Source of the DNA: Allacma fusca
Taxonomy: Eukaryota > Arthropoda > Collembola > Symphypleona > Sminthuridae
DNA: 64,000 bases
Reading direction: 5' to 3'
Assembly: GCA_947179485.1 (NCBI GenBank)
Contig: OX359245.1
Location: 47,789,067 to 47,853,066, forward strand
The notes beneath the pieces are model-generated. The model worked only from the letters and a program-made list of their open reading frames with translations. It was not told where the DNA came from and searched no databases. The translations under genes were made by a program, and so were the position numbers. Below, piece by piece: positions 34,801 through 45,103 of this stretch (its first letter is position 1; each line of letters starts with the position of its first letter).

Positions 34801-37009
34801 CTTCTCTCCTTTAAGAGATTCTTACCGTATTTTCTTATCAAAAATCCTTAAAGGATGTGCCACAAAGTAAAAACCAAAGCGATGAGTATTCTACTATGCA
34901 GAAGCGTGAAACAAAAATCATCACGGACTGAAACTAACAATAATATTATTATTAAAATTATTTTGTTACATATGAGGTGAGATGGTAGGCCATTTTTTTC
35001 GAGATCGTTTTATTTTGAAATAAATTACTCTGAACCGAGGGTGATTGATGGGTAAAATCCTAAAGGTCTTCGGAAGTGGGCAAATAATTCAGTCAAATTT
35101 TTTTTTCCTCGGTAGAATTTTTCCATTTTTTCCATAACTGTCTTTGTGTTAGAAAAATATTTTCCGGTTGTGGTAGAAAAATTTTGGGACAATTCTTTGA
35201 GACCAATATCATCATTCTAAATCCTGAATTAAAAATATGCCCTGCCATAGTCACTTCCTCAAGTAGAATCTTCTTTTAAAGGAAAATGTTCCATCAATAT
35301 GGAAGTACTTTCGACAATGAATTTTTAAATTCTGCAAAATAAGCACATTAGATTTAACATGAACCCCATACCCCATTTTTTTATGCAAACCAATAACTCG
35401 ATCAACGCTACAATTTGTAGGCTGGTAACTTCTAAACATACAGACAGTGGCGTCAAAGTCATAAATAATTACTAAAGTTTTAGTGTCAAATAATTAGGGA
35501 ATTCCCGTGGCTGCGTAATAATGAAGGCAGTACTAAAAAAATTTATTGTCTAATGTCAAGGTTAAGGGAGATAAATATTAAGGCAAAAAACAGATTATAC
35601 TCGTTTAATATACCGCACCTATTCTTCAACTGAAAATATTAGGGGAATTCAATTTTTCATTTTAATTTATGTGTCGTATTGGAAAAACAAAAGGGTGTAT
35701 TAACAAAGATGTTTCAGTGGAGAAGTGTGGGGGGAAATTATCCATTATAGTTACTCCTTGCTCTTGCGTGGTACAGTATTAGAAAGAATTACATATCGTC
35801 GGAGGTTGACAGAGGATGTATTCTGAATACCTTGTGAATTGTCTTTTATAGTATTGTGGTTACCCTATTTGCTTGGTAAAGTTGCAATATTTGGAATTAT
35901 GTTATTTTAATATTTAATATAATTTATTACATTTAGAATTACATAATCAATTTAAATAGCAAAAAAGCGATGCTTATGTTTGCACCTGATTCAATGCGCA
36001 ATCACCAGGCCGAAAATCAAGGCTTTGACGCTGTAGATGTACAAACTTTGCTGTCAAAATTTTATTTTTATTATAGTCTTCAACATAGCATTGCCTTTAT
36101 ATTGCCCCAGTGAAATTTTCCCTCTTATTACATTTACATTATATAGTAGTAAGATATATTTATTACAAATATTAAGATGTAATTTCCTTGTTCCTATTTT
36201 GTTTCACATCAGGAGTTTCTGAGTCCGCAATTTGTGACTTAGCCTCATAACATTCGGCTAAAATGACTATTCATAAAACTTGCTACGATTGTATTGCTTC
36301 CAAATATTTCTAGAGACCAGAGACTCCCAGGAAAAATGTTCGAATCCTCGTCTGTTATTTAGCTTCCCTCCTGTACATAAATTTCCTCAACCTTGTTCTC
36401 TGTGCTGACTGATTATGACAAAAATTCTCAACGTAGTGAACCTGGTGGTAACTACCTGGATAGCAAAATTTGAGCAAAAGTTAGAATTTTTAAAGGTGAA
36501 AATTTTTATCTTTGTCAAAATATCCTAACTCACGCCTTAATGGAGCACTAGTGCATCCACAGTTTTTGAGCTCGCGAAATGAAACAAATTTTAAAAAATC
36601 TGGGAAATGATTTGCTAAACCTCGAGCGCGTTAAATGTTGTTTGCAGTTGTAAACAACTTTCCCGACATTGCTGTAAATACTGCAGCACGTCTTCTCAAA
36701 TGAATTTTTTCACCTTCAAGCTCCAGTTTTTATTCGTTCCTCATTAAAACATTATATTTTTTTGTTTGAGGTGAATACGAGAGCAACTAGAATAAACTCG
36801 AACCACGTTTTAAAATATTTTAAACTCTTAGAAGCAAACGTTTTTTATGAAAAAAAGTGTGCAACTCCGTCGTGTATATTTTCGAAGTAAAAATTCGGAT
36901 TAAAAATAATTATTAAAAATTTAGTCAGCAGGGAACATCAAAAAATCTGCAGAAAAAACCAAAACGGTTTGCAGTAATTCTTTTGTGATTCGTGTTTGCC
37001 GGTATTTGA
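31896..37009 (+). repeat. Longest run of the dispersed noncoding unit
   Basis: Successive modules are in the same order as elsewhere: 32600-33370 (TTAGGGAGTAACTCA, ACGTTTTCACGG, CCAACGGCACTCTGCATCCA), 33430-33860 (AAAGCGGCGTGAATGC, CATATAAAATGAAACCCTTC), GTGGCGTGAAAG core at 33868, and 34020-35000, which pairs with 49850-50945. Then follow 35205-35640 with another GTGGCGTCAAAG core, 35990-36480 (pairs with 54640-54795 and 55735-55930) and 36860-37009. The unit seems to be several kb long. It carries no conserved open frame; short frames here are not shared between copies. Confidence 0.75.
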
Positions 37010-37071
37010 ACGGACGGCCGAAGGCCGTATAACGTAATGCCGATACTCATAAAAACGTCGTTGTAGTTGTA

Positions 37072-37155
37072 GTCGGTAAATACCGAAGGTTTTGAACAAG
37101 TACCTAGTAGATGAAGGTTTACACGCGATAAAGTCAAGATATAAATGCAGTATAA
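37072..37155 (+). repeat. Left inverted terminal repeat of viral element
   Basis: Reverse-complement match to 39491-39583: GTCGGTAAATACCGAAGG, TAGTAGATGAAGGTTTAC, GATAAAGTCA and ATAAATGCAGTATAAA are shared, with a few substitutions and a 6-8-bp indel. Just outside, 37011-37030 holds the perfect hairpin ACGGCCGAAGGCCGT, as expected from a folded parvoviral end. Confidence 0.85.
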
Positions 37156-37180
37156 AAGCCTTTCCCTGTCAGTTCACGAT
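37146..37180 (+). promoter_or_regulatory. TATA box and initiator of the capsid-side promoter
   Basis: CAGTATAAAAG at 37148-37158 is followed about 20 bp later by CTGTCAGTTC, an arthropod-type initiator (TCAGT). It lies at the inner edge of the terminal repeat and upstream of the capsid frame. Densovirus promoters sit in this position. Confidence 0.6.
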
Positions 37181-37290
37181 GTACAGTCGAGCGAGTTGGA
37201 AGACCCAGCACACTGTACTTGTACCAACGTATTTATTACATACATCTACACCTCAACCCATTAAAACAGGGACGGTTCAATCTTTCAGGT

Positions 37291-37849
37291 ATGACAGAAG
37301 CAATTCCTCCAATTATTGGTTTATTACCAGCTAGGGCTCACAAAGTATACAGGGAATTGCAAAAGGGTAACGTATTACCGGGTCATAAATACATTGGCCC
37401 TGGTAATCCTTTACAGAACGGTCGAAACAGAAGTTTACAGAAAGTTGACGCAGACGGCCGCATCGCACAGCAACACGATGAACGCTACACTAACGCCAAA
37501 AGTTCCAACGACGTGTCAATTGCCGATCAAGAATTCTTAAACGATTGGGCGGACGATGGTAACATACGTTCATTAATAGGAGCAATAGGAATTGGGGCGA
37601 AACATTCTGTGGAGAAAGTAACCGGGACCTTTATCCATCAAAAGGTACGCAAAATTCGTAAATCAAAATTTCGTGTTTCTGATTTACGGCCACCCTGGGA
37701 GCAGGATCCGGTTGCTTGGAGTGCATGGACTCCTTGGACACGTGGAATGAAATTGGGGCAATGAAATAAGTACCATTTGTCTAAAACCCCTGGGTTTCGT
37801 AAAAGGTTGTTAAACGAAGCTCCTGGGTCTGTTCGTCGCGCAAGTGCCT
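37291..37849 (+). pseudogene. Densovirus-like capsid VP1 N-terminal fragment (PLA2)
   Basis: Encodes the minor-capsid N-terminal region that in parvoviruses carries a secreted-type phospholipase A2 used in endosomal escape. Counting from the ATG at 37291, the calcium-loop motif YIGPGN lies at residues 34-39 and the catalytic HD..Y at 62-66; both are intact. The frame is open upstream to 37219, but the ATG at 37291 directly follows an acceptor-like TTTCAG and better fits the family. An in-frame TGA at 37762-37764 interrupts it; similarity continues to a second stop at about 37849, after which the remaining capsid domain is absent (VP1 is usually several hundred residues longer). Non-functional as it stands. 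Confidence 0.8.
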
Positions 37850-37879
37850 AAAGAATGATTGAATATAACATGGCAATTT

Positions 37880-38080
37880 ACGAGTATCGCTTATGGGACA
37901 CACTACATTATTATCTACTATTTCTTGAATTTGTTGGTGGATATTTCCACTAGATCGCCATTGGCTAGTATCTCGCCACGCTCGTATTCTAGGGCTCTCA
38001 CTATGTTCACCATCTCATTTCTCCTAGCATATGTCATTGTCGCCCTCGTGTTCGCATAACGCCATTACTGACTGGGATCT
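37880..38080 (-). pseudogene. Unassigned minus-strand frame in the viral element
   Basis: A minus-strand frame of about 60 codons has protein-like composition (ARRNEMVNIV, LEYERGEILA) and ends near 37905. It lies between the NS1-like remnant and the end of the capsid fragment, at the probable deletion junction. It could be a further part of NS1 or unrelated sequence captured at the junction; I cannot assign it. Confidence 0.3.
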
Positions 38081-38731
38081 TTGTCTTGCACCTCCGCCGT
38101 AGTGTACACACTCACTTTTAGCAGGAACTCTTCTGACGGTAGATCCATTTTAAGGTAAGACAAGATTCGCCCGCCTATGCATGACAAACATCCAGTATTA
38201 GATATTATAGCCGTAAAATGTAATTACCGAAAATCCGTCATGCACCTGTTGAAAAAGAGAACAAGATTGAGTTCTTGTCTCTCTTCGTGAGCGCTTGGAA
38301 CTCTGGCCAATGATTGAGCACGTCGAACAGTCCGATTGAAACCCATTTTTCCATCGACATCGACAACTCCTGTTGGTGTAGCTGCAGTCGTGCGATACGC
38401 GGACGTGGTCCCCGTGTTTGCTGATGAGGAAAAAATTTCCTTTGTCTAAGGTAGATGCAGTACGTAGTTGTCTAACCAGTTCATGAATTCCGTCACTTGC
38501 TTCCGAGGCAAAGACATCAGTGTATTAGTATCTAAGTCCGAAAGGAGTTCTTTCAAAAGTTTCCTCGAGTTGTCCAAATTTATCTCGCCATTCCTCCATT
38601 CTTGGACAGTCGTTATAAGTTCCAGTACATTGTCCCAAATCGGAGACAGGTTCCCCAATGCTATGTCCAAGGCTCCCCTCGTCTCCGTCTCCACTACCTC
38701 CTGCAGTTGTTCCCAAAATGACGGGGTCCAT
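38080..38731 (-). pseudogene. Densovirus NS1-like N-terminal remnant
   Basis: NS1 is the replication initiator (HUH nickase plus SF3 helicase). The frame from the ATG at 38731 meets a stop at 38525-38527. The same frame then resumes with a segment holding ISKHGDH, SHDC and CRC motifs (about 38440-38350), in the style of the N-terminal region of ambidensovirus NS1, and stops near 38205. A related piece continues in another frame to about 38090. The helicase (Walker A/B) region is not present. A second open frame overlaps its start, as NS2 does in this group. Confidence 0.6.
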
Positions 38732-38790
38732 GGCGCATAGTCGTGGTACTCAAGAAAAATGCGCGAAAGCAGTGTCTGAAAATATATTAT
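38446..38790 (-). pseudogene. NS2-like overlapping frame
   Basis: Open on the minus strand from an acceptor-like ATTTTCAG near 38781 to the stop at 38446-38448, in a different frame from the NS1-like remnant it overlaps. Its first ATG is at 38694. In ambidensoviruses NS2 occupies just this overlapping position and is reached by leaky scanning; no motif here confirms the identity, so the call rests on layout. Confidence 0.45.
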
Positions 38791-39515
38791 TATTCTTTAA
38801 TCATTTCAATAAGGTGCACATATGCTCGACCTTCATATAACATTTCCCAGTAATTTTCACTATAATTGTCTTGGTATGGTACTTGCAAACACCCTGTATC
38901 AACACCAAATTCACATTGCTTGCTGCTTGTCAGTGACAAACTAACACTTACCAATCTGTTATGATAACAAAAGATCGCCGATGAGTCTACATCTGTAGGC
39001 TCTTCAAAATTATCACAAACGCTTTCATCTCCAATTTCACCAAATTTACGCCTAATCTGACTGTCCGATAGCTATTGTAGAAACTCGTACGCCCTCACCA
39101 TTTTTTTTTCAGAATCGCGTACTGGTGATCTTCTGTAGTGTCCCAAATTTCAAACGCTCCAATCCCGTAGTCTTGAATGCAGCTCTCGCAATAATGATTC
39201 CCTGTAAAACAATTGTATTAAGAATACGACAATTATAAAACTACAAAAGTAGTTACCGTCAAAACAAACGGCGTAATTAGCCGGAATGTGATTTGTGTCT
39301 TTCGGATGGAAAACGTCCCGTGAACCTTCAAATATCAACAAACTGCGCTCACGTTCTGCCAAACTCAAAGTCCGAGGTGTCCGCAAAAGCTTAATTTCGG
39401 ATAAATCTATTACACTTTTAACCTCAGAAGAACTCAAATTTCTGTCTTCCTCCAAATGCACGACTAAATTAGAAATCAGCCATAAACGGTAATTTATACT
39501 GCATTTATATCTCAT
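38791..39515 (-). pseudogene. Densovirus NS3-like remnant
   Basis: First non-structural gene inward from the right terminal repeat, the usual place of NS3. The frame opens at 39515 and runs to about 39248. An intron-like 55-bp AT-rich segment (GTAACT...TTTTACAG, about 39193-39247) follows, then a cysteine-rich stretch (YC..C) to a 9-A run where the frame is lost. A further frame with a TAG near 39065 continues to about 38790. NS3 is a small zinc-binding protein needed for replication in this group. The first ATG lies upstream of the TATA box, so the functional start was probably elsewhere or has been lost. Confidence 0.55.
39485..39505 (-). promoter_or_regulatory. TATA box of the non-structural-side promoter
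   Basis: On the minus strand GCAGTATAAATTACC mirrors the left-hand GCAGTATAAAAGCC, since both lie at the inner border of the inverted terminal repeats. It faces the NS3/NS1 remnants. Confidence 0.55.
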
Positions 39516-39600
39516 CGCATGACTTTATCACGCGTAAACCTTCATCTACTGGGTACTTATTGAATACCTTCGGTATTTACCGACCAAGTAGATGAGGTTG
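39491..39600 (-). repeat. Right inverted terminal repeat with hairpin remnant
   Basis: Bases 39491-39583 match the left repeat inverted. CATCTACTGGG (39543) and its inverse CCAAGTAGATG (39584) form a stem enclosing a second small hairpin ATACCTTCGGTAT (39564-39576). This is the shape expected of a parvoviral folded terminus. Confidence 0.75.
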
Positions 39601-39659
39601 ATGATTGTTTCAAACATTTATTCAAATTTTGAAGAATATCTGTTAACAAACGTTTTATT

Positions 39660-40756
39660 CAGGACAACATAAGTGCCAGGAATGCGGTTGAAGAGATGAA
39701 GTAGCTTGTCAAATCCTCCTTGGAACCTCCGCATCAGATGTTATCGTCAGTTGTTCTTTCAACGTCCTCAGCTGGACAAGCTCAGCTGCCTTGAATTCCT
39801 GCAATGTTAAGGACAATTCAGCTTCAGATGCAGATGGCGAATGCACCGGTGGCCATAGCCAAGTGTGTCAAAGACCTTGTAGTTCCACATGCATTTCAAT
39901 TGACTGACAAATCGAGGAGTTTCTGCTTATCGATAAACTGAGGGCTTCGAGTAGGATGATAATGTTGGGAACAAAGAAGCATTTGGTACATATGTATACA
40001 TTAAATCAGATTTTAACGGATGGTACTTTCAAATCCTACCCCTTTTGTTTTTGCAATCCATGGAGTTTTCCGTGGTAAATTGTGTAACATGGTTTACGTA
40101 CTTTTGAAAAATACAGAAGAACGAACATATTCGCGAATGCTTAATGTATTGAGAAGTCCTATTTCTCAAGATTCCTCGGTAACAACTGGCTTTGATCAAG
40201 CCTTAATCAAAACCTTTACACAACCATTCCCAATCTTCACCGAGGTATTGTTTTCCTTTAAATCACTCTAATTTAAATCCTTGTAAAGGCTTATTTAAAG
40301 AGATGATAATTTTTACAATTGCATCGTACAGGTTGTTCGTTCCTTTTGACCCAGGTTATACGGAGAAGAATTCAAACGTTACCAGGAACGTGTGAGGAGT
40401 ACAAGTCAAATGATTTATTTGCTCAAAACATAAAAACGTTAGCCGTTGTTGGGATTCCCACCGATCATAGATGCTGTCTTTGAGTTTGAGCTTCTCCAGA
40501 ATTCTGAATTCTTCCTTCAAAATGCAGAATTACAGTCTTTGCTAGACTTTTTCGAAGAAAGTTTGGTCGGGAAGAGGAATATACATGGACATGCACGTTT
40601 GGTTGGTCTTCACTCACTTCAGTCAGAGAAGCTACATTAAATGGTAAAGCAAGAACAAATAATTCCCTCGAAAGTTGGCACAGAATATTGTCCTTACGTT
40701 TGGAAGACGAGCACTCTAACATTTGGCGATTTATGAAAGTGTTGAGGCAAAAGTAG
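39660..40756 (+). pseudogene. MULE-type transposase pseudogene
   Basis: Plus-strand pieces match the MULE transposase layout of FLYWCH-associated elements. A FLLIDKLRASSRMIMLGTKK segment (from 39920) leads to TDGTFKSYP (the first catalytic Asp region, about 40015). A frame change follows, then FVFAIHGVFRG...MVYVLLKN, FDQALIKTF and FPIFTE. An 87-bp intron-like gap (40245-40331, GT...ACAG) comes next, then a GCSFLLTQ-like segment. The end carries RTNNSLESWHRILSL and NIWRFMKVLRQK, with a stop at 40754-40756. At least three frame changes make it dead. It begins within about 60 bp of the viral terminal repeat. Confidence 0.7.
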
Positions 40757-42012
40757 CATTTCACTGAGCTTAAAATTACTAAGCTTGAAGATGGCATGTC
40801 CCCTTATCCTACGAGGATTAATTGCCGGGAATGTGCAGACCGATTTCTAGTCCAGACATCGTCTAATGCATGTAATCTGATTAAAAAATCAGAATTAGAA
40901 GTTTTTTAAAAACGATTATTTGTCATGTATTGCTTTTGAGAGAAATGCAACCCATTTCGGAAACTTTAAATCTGCAAGAGCTACTGAGAAACACGGGCTG
41001 CACTCTGTCTCTTGTCTTTTGTTTGGCCGACATTGACGCTGTTGTTCTTCTGCAGTTGGGAATACAGGGCATTTATATAGCCCGATCCATGAAAATTAAG
41101 TAAATAAAACTTTAATTATAAATTAATTATTTGGCGTGTCTAGTAACATAGAATACAATGTGTAGGTTAAGTTGGAGTTATATAATAGTGTCCTATCTCT
41201 GCTGCGTATTTTGATTTTGATTGCTTGGGTTTCCGTTTTAATCGTGCATTAGTTTCCACTGGTGATGGCTTGTTTTCTGTATGTTACTTCTGTATGCGGT
41301 TATACAAGTGTTCATTGTTTGTTTTATTTAGAATCGTGTCACTTTGTTTCTCGGTTTCATTTCTGGTCCTAATTTTATTGCAAAAGTTACATTTGGCCTA
41401 TGTCTTTTACATTTGTCTTGGGTTGGTCGATCTAAGCTCATATGCATTCTGTATGCTCATTCGTACCTCCCTTAAAAGCAAACACCGTTTCAGCATTTTA
41501 TAAGTTGAGTTCCATCTAACGGGCATGTCAACTAGACGCGATTTGTTGGGAATATTCATGGACTCACAGAAATGACGCAGAGAATCACTAAGGATGTTGG
41601 ATTTTCTTATTTTACGAACAGCCTTTTTTATATGAAATGAAAATGGTTCAATATAATTTAAAATTCCTGAATTATAAATGACGTATTAAATTTTGAATAT
41701 TTAGCAATACTTTTAAAAATCATGCCCATGCCATACGTGAGAAGCAATGAAACATGGGGACCGTTTATTATTGAGGGTTCTTTGAAATAAGTGTTTTATT
41801 GCGTAATAATAAAAGTAAAAGTAAACAATTCTGCTCCGCCTTTTAAAAAAATATTTAGTGATACTAACTAAACATGCTAGCTGTCTTTTCTAGTAACGAC
41901 CTCATTTTCATTACTAAATTAAATCCTAGAACTTTCGTATTAAATGTAAAACTCGATACTGCTTAACGTTTGTATAACCTGCGTTCTCAAATATACGACT
42001 TACGAAATGAAC
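40757..42012. other. Gene-free stretch
   Basis: AT-rich sequence with AATAAAAC polyadenylation-like signals near 41103, downstream of the MULE pseudogene. The 92-codon frame at 41225-41503 is hydrophobic and cysteine-rich, but has no family resemblance or splice support. Confidence 0.35.
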
Positions 42013-44030
42013 TGCCAAAGGAGTTATCAGATTTATTAAAGTCAATATCACGTAAGCTAGGGCAGTTCCGGATAGCAATTGGAATACGGTTAATTGTGTG
42101 TTAACAATGACAGTAAAATTTTTACCCTCTCATAAATGGAGGGTTGGTTTGATGCCATTTGGTCATCATCTGATTGTGAGTCTTCCAGAGACTCCGGTGA
42201 AAACGTCGAAATTTATTTTCGGGCCAATTCGCTTAATCACGGAAAGGGCATCTTCACATGACAGATTTACAATGTGGGCAAAACATCGAATTCTTTGGTC
42301 CTTGGGATTAAACTTCAGTCCCTGTAAATTGAAAAAAGAATGTCATTAGTAAATCATTGGGTTCAAATACATGCGTTCAATAAATGCTGTAGGTTATACT
42401 ATGCGTTACCATAAGTACTTCAACATTGATTGTAATACAAGATAATGAAAAGGCAATGGTATCAAATAATCGGAGGGCTTAACGAAAATAATGTTAATGA
42501 AAATACAATTTATGATAAAAACTGTAATGTCGTTCTTCAAATTGTTTTCTGCTACAACAAATCTTAGTAATTCAATTACCCTGTCTTTCAGTGTTTTCTG
42601 AAGCTCTTCGAACATTTTTTCCATATTTAAGGCATTATCACTTGTAATCGCCTGTAATTTCTCTGCTATATAGTAATCGTCCAATGTTCGAATTATTGAC
42701 TCTGCAATCTTCACCCTTTTGTGGGATCCATGCAGAATGTCGAAATCCAGAATCAGTTGTCTGTAATTCCAATTCTCGTCTACGATTGTTGCCATAATAC
42801 CATGAAAACACTTCCCACTTCTAGTAGTCCAGCAATCAACGATAAATGATACTTTTCCTGGTGATTGCTGTAAACAAAGTTAAAAGCACAATATTAGAAA
42901 TTACTTTTGCAGTACAGTAGTAAAGTATTTACTAATTAATTATTATTTACTCATTGTTCCTAGTTATATGTAATGCCACGCAACGTAGGAAATATTTTAA
43001 AAATTCAACAAACGCTCTTACGCTAAGCGATTTTTTTTGCCATCTCCTTCTCATGAGAGCACATGGCTACAATTTTCGCTTTAATTGCATCGCGTTTGGG
43101 AATCTTGGCCGACCCAGTTGAAACATATCCAAATACGTCCAAAAATGACTGCGCTTCGACGATGGAAAATGGTTCGTCCGTGAATAAATTCGACAAGACG
43201 CCGATGAAATTCTTCATTTGAAAATTGCTAGAAATATCCGGTAATATTATAGTGGATGTAAAAAATACAAGCAATCTCGGGAATGGGTTTTTCTAACACA
43301 AAAACATGCTTAGCAACACAGGTTAAAATTTGGGTTCTTCCTGTCCTTTCAAGTAATAGTTACACAGAACTGTATTAACCTCAAGCAAACACTTTTGCCA
43401 GGGGACAGATTGCCATGTAATTTTTAAAAAGTAGTTATTCACGGATGCCATTCCTATTTTTGCAATTTAAATCCAAATTTGTTACAGCAGAAAATAACAG
43501 TTCCCCCAAAAATACACATTTACAAATATACATTTTGAAAACAAACTCCTCATTTCGTTCCTCTCTGAATCCTACATCTCTCTATTTTTTCAAAAATATG
43601 ATTTTTATAAGAAACAAATTAAGTTCTTACTGATTTTTTAAACGCTGCAAGCAGAGGGAAATACGTTGAAGTACTGGTAGTCCCGTTGTGATCTTGACCG
43701 AGCTTGTTCGTGTGTTTTGACTTTACGTGCTTAATTAAATTACCAGTACCACAACTTGGTTCCTTAGAATAGTTGCCACTAAAGTTAAAATTTAAACAGC
43801 GATCAAAACCAGTAGACAACTTATGCCGTTGGAGCCGCATTACATATTATGAAAATTAAATGGAATGTTGAAAAACAATGATATGCTTACGGACAATAGT
43901 TGCATTTGAATTTCTTGGTAGATTCAGAGTATGTGAAATGTGCGTACACTTGCCAACGTTTTTAACTAAAATTAGTGTTTGGAGTGTCTGTGATTTCATT
44001 TTCCAAACTAACTAAATTGTTGGAATCCAT
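42013..44030 (-). pseudogene. BED-finger hAT transposase pseudogene, multi-exon
   Basis: Minus-strand exons inferred from protein similarity and splice sites. Exon 1, 44030-43891, has a TAA before RWQVYAHFTYSE, then KCNYC. Exon 2, 43778-43631, completes the BED finger (GNLIKHVKSKH) and ends at a GTAAGA donor. Exon 3, 43227 to about 43016 (EPFSIVEAQSF), ends with a stop just before the donor. Exon 4, about 42870-42580, holds GKVSFIVDCWTTRSG and ITSDNALN. Exon 5, from 42321, holds QRIRCFAHIVNLSCEDAL. These are the N-terminal DNA-binding and RNase H-like core parts of a hAT transposase. The C-terminal dimerisation region was not found; similarity fades near 42230. Stops mean it is inactive. No terminal repeats were identified. 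Confidence 0.7.
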
Positions 44031-44911
44031 ATTAAATGTTCACTTTAACTCACTTTGTAGGAAAATGAGCAATAATTTTTAAATAAACGTATGGCAGCAC
44101 ATTGTGAATTATTGCGAGAGAATCCAACCAATTTGAAATAGGGAATGAAATATTGCTAAAACGTTATGATGTAGCGTTAAAACGATTGACGCCAGATTTC
44201 ATTTGGAGCGAAAATGCTAGGACTGCTACAAAATATACAATGAAGTTTAACCGCCACAAATAATCAAGTTATACCCAAGTTATATTCAAGTACATTACTC
44301 ATTTTATTCATAGATTTGTTTTTTTTATATTAATTCAATTTGAAGGTATAATTACATTTATTAATGTTGTTACTAAAAATGTTAATAATAAATCGATATT
44401 TTTAAAGTCAAATTGTGAAACTAATGGTTGGATTAATTAATTTTACACATCTTGATTTCAACAAATACTGGAATATTTTGGAATTGAAAGTTGTTCAAAT
44501 ATTTAAAAGATTAGTGTTTGAAGTTAAAGTTAATGTTGAAATCCAATCGTAAAACATAAACAATGAATTGAACTTTCTTAAAATCAACTAATTATAACAT
44601 ACGTTTATAAATACACGACATTGAATGTTTCTATACTCTGCATTATGTCTTTTCAAATTTGTTTCATTTGTAATTTAAGGTACTGAAAATTTTACACCTA
44701 GAAAGCTGTAAAGCCGGCAAGTAAAAACTAAAAAGGTAAACTGCTTAGAGTTAATTTTTGATGTCGATTGTTACCAAAATTTTTATTTTATATTTTTTAT
44801 TAACATAGAAAATTGTTTATGCAACGTTTTGACACTTTAATGGGATTTTTGAGCTAGGCTGAGAAAATTATGGAAATAGGTGGAAAACATTCAAAGCAAC
44901 GTTGAAAATAT
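44031..44911. repeat. Repeat-rich gene-free stretch
   Basis: 44440-44710 resembles 26930-27120 and 52440-52680 (GTTGTTCAAA, GGAATTTRAGTTWCTGAAAATTT). No gene is supported. Confidence 0.45.
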
Positions 44912-45103
44912 TGTTACGAGAATGGACATGACCAGGACGCGGAAGGATAGATGCACATCCTCATGAGGACAGAGTGCAGCACTCGCACTCATTTGTGCCA
45001 GAAGTATGGTTCATTGCGAAGCTAAACCCTAATCTGATGAACCACGCTAGTGGCCGTCTTCACAAGCCGCCAACAGCAAGAAGCACGCCGGAGGACTTAA
45101 GTG

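Larger units (their letters stand above)
37010..39600. mobile_element. Endogenous densovirus-like element, internally deleted
   Basis: An integrated copy of an ambisense parvovirus (Densovirinae-like), about 2.6 kb. Inverted terminal repeats lie at 37072-37155 and 39491-39583. A capsid-gene fragment runs inward on the plus strand from the left, and non-structural fragments run inward on the minus strand from the right, the arrangement of ambidensoviruses. Typical genomes are 4-6 kb, so much of the capsid and NS1 regions is missing around 37850-38200. Stops and frame breaks in every gene indicate an old non-functional copy. Left of 37010 the sequence is dispersed repeat (GCCGGTATTTGAAC aligns with 30915 and 56995), which places the junction; no target duplication is visible. 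Confidence 0.85.

Noticed and set aside
37316-37540. Second plus-strand frame within the capsid fragment
   Set aside because: Overlaps the PLA2-bearing frame in another phase and carries no motif.
38468-38840. Plus-strand frames opposite the viral NS remnants
   Set aside because: Shadows of the minus-strand NS1/NS2-like frames, which have layout and motif support.
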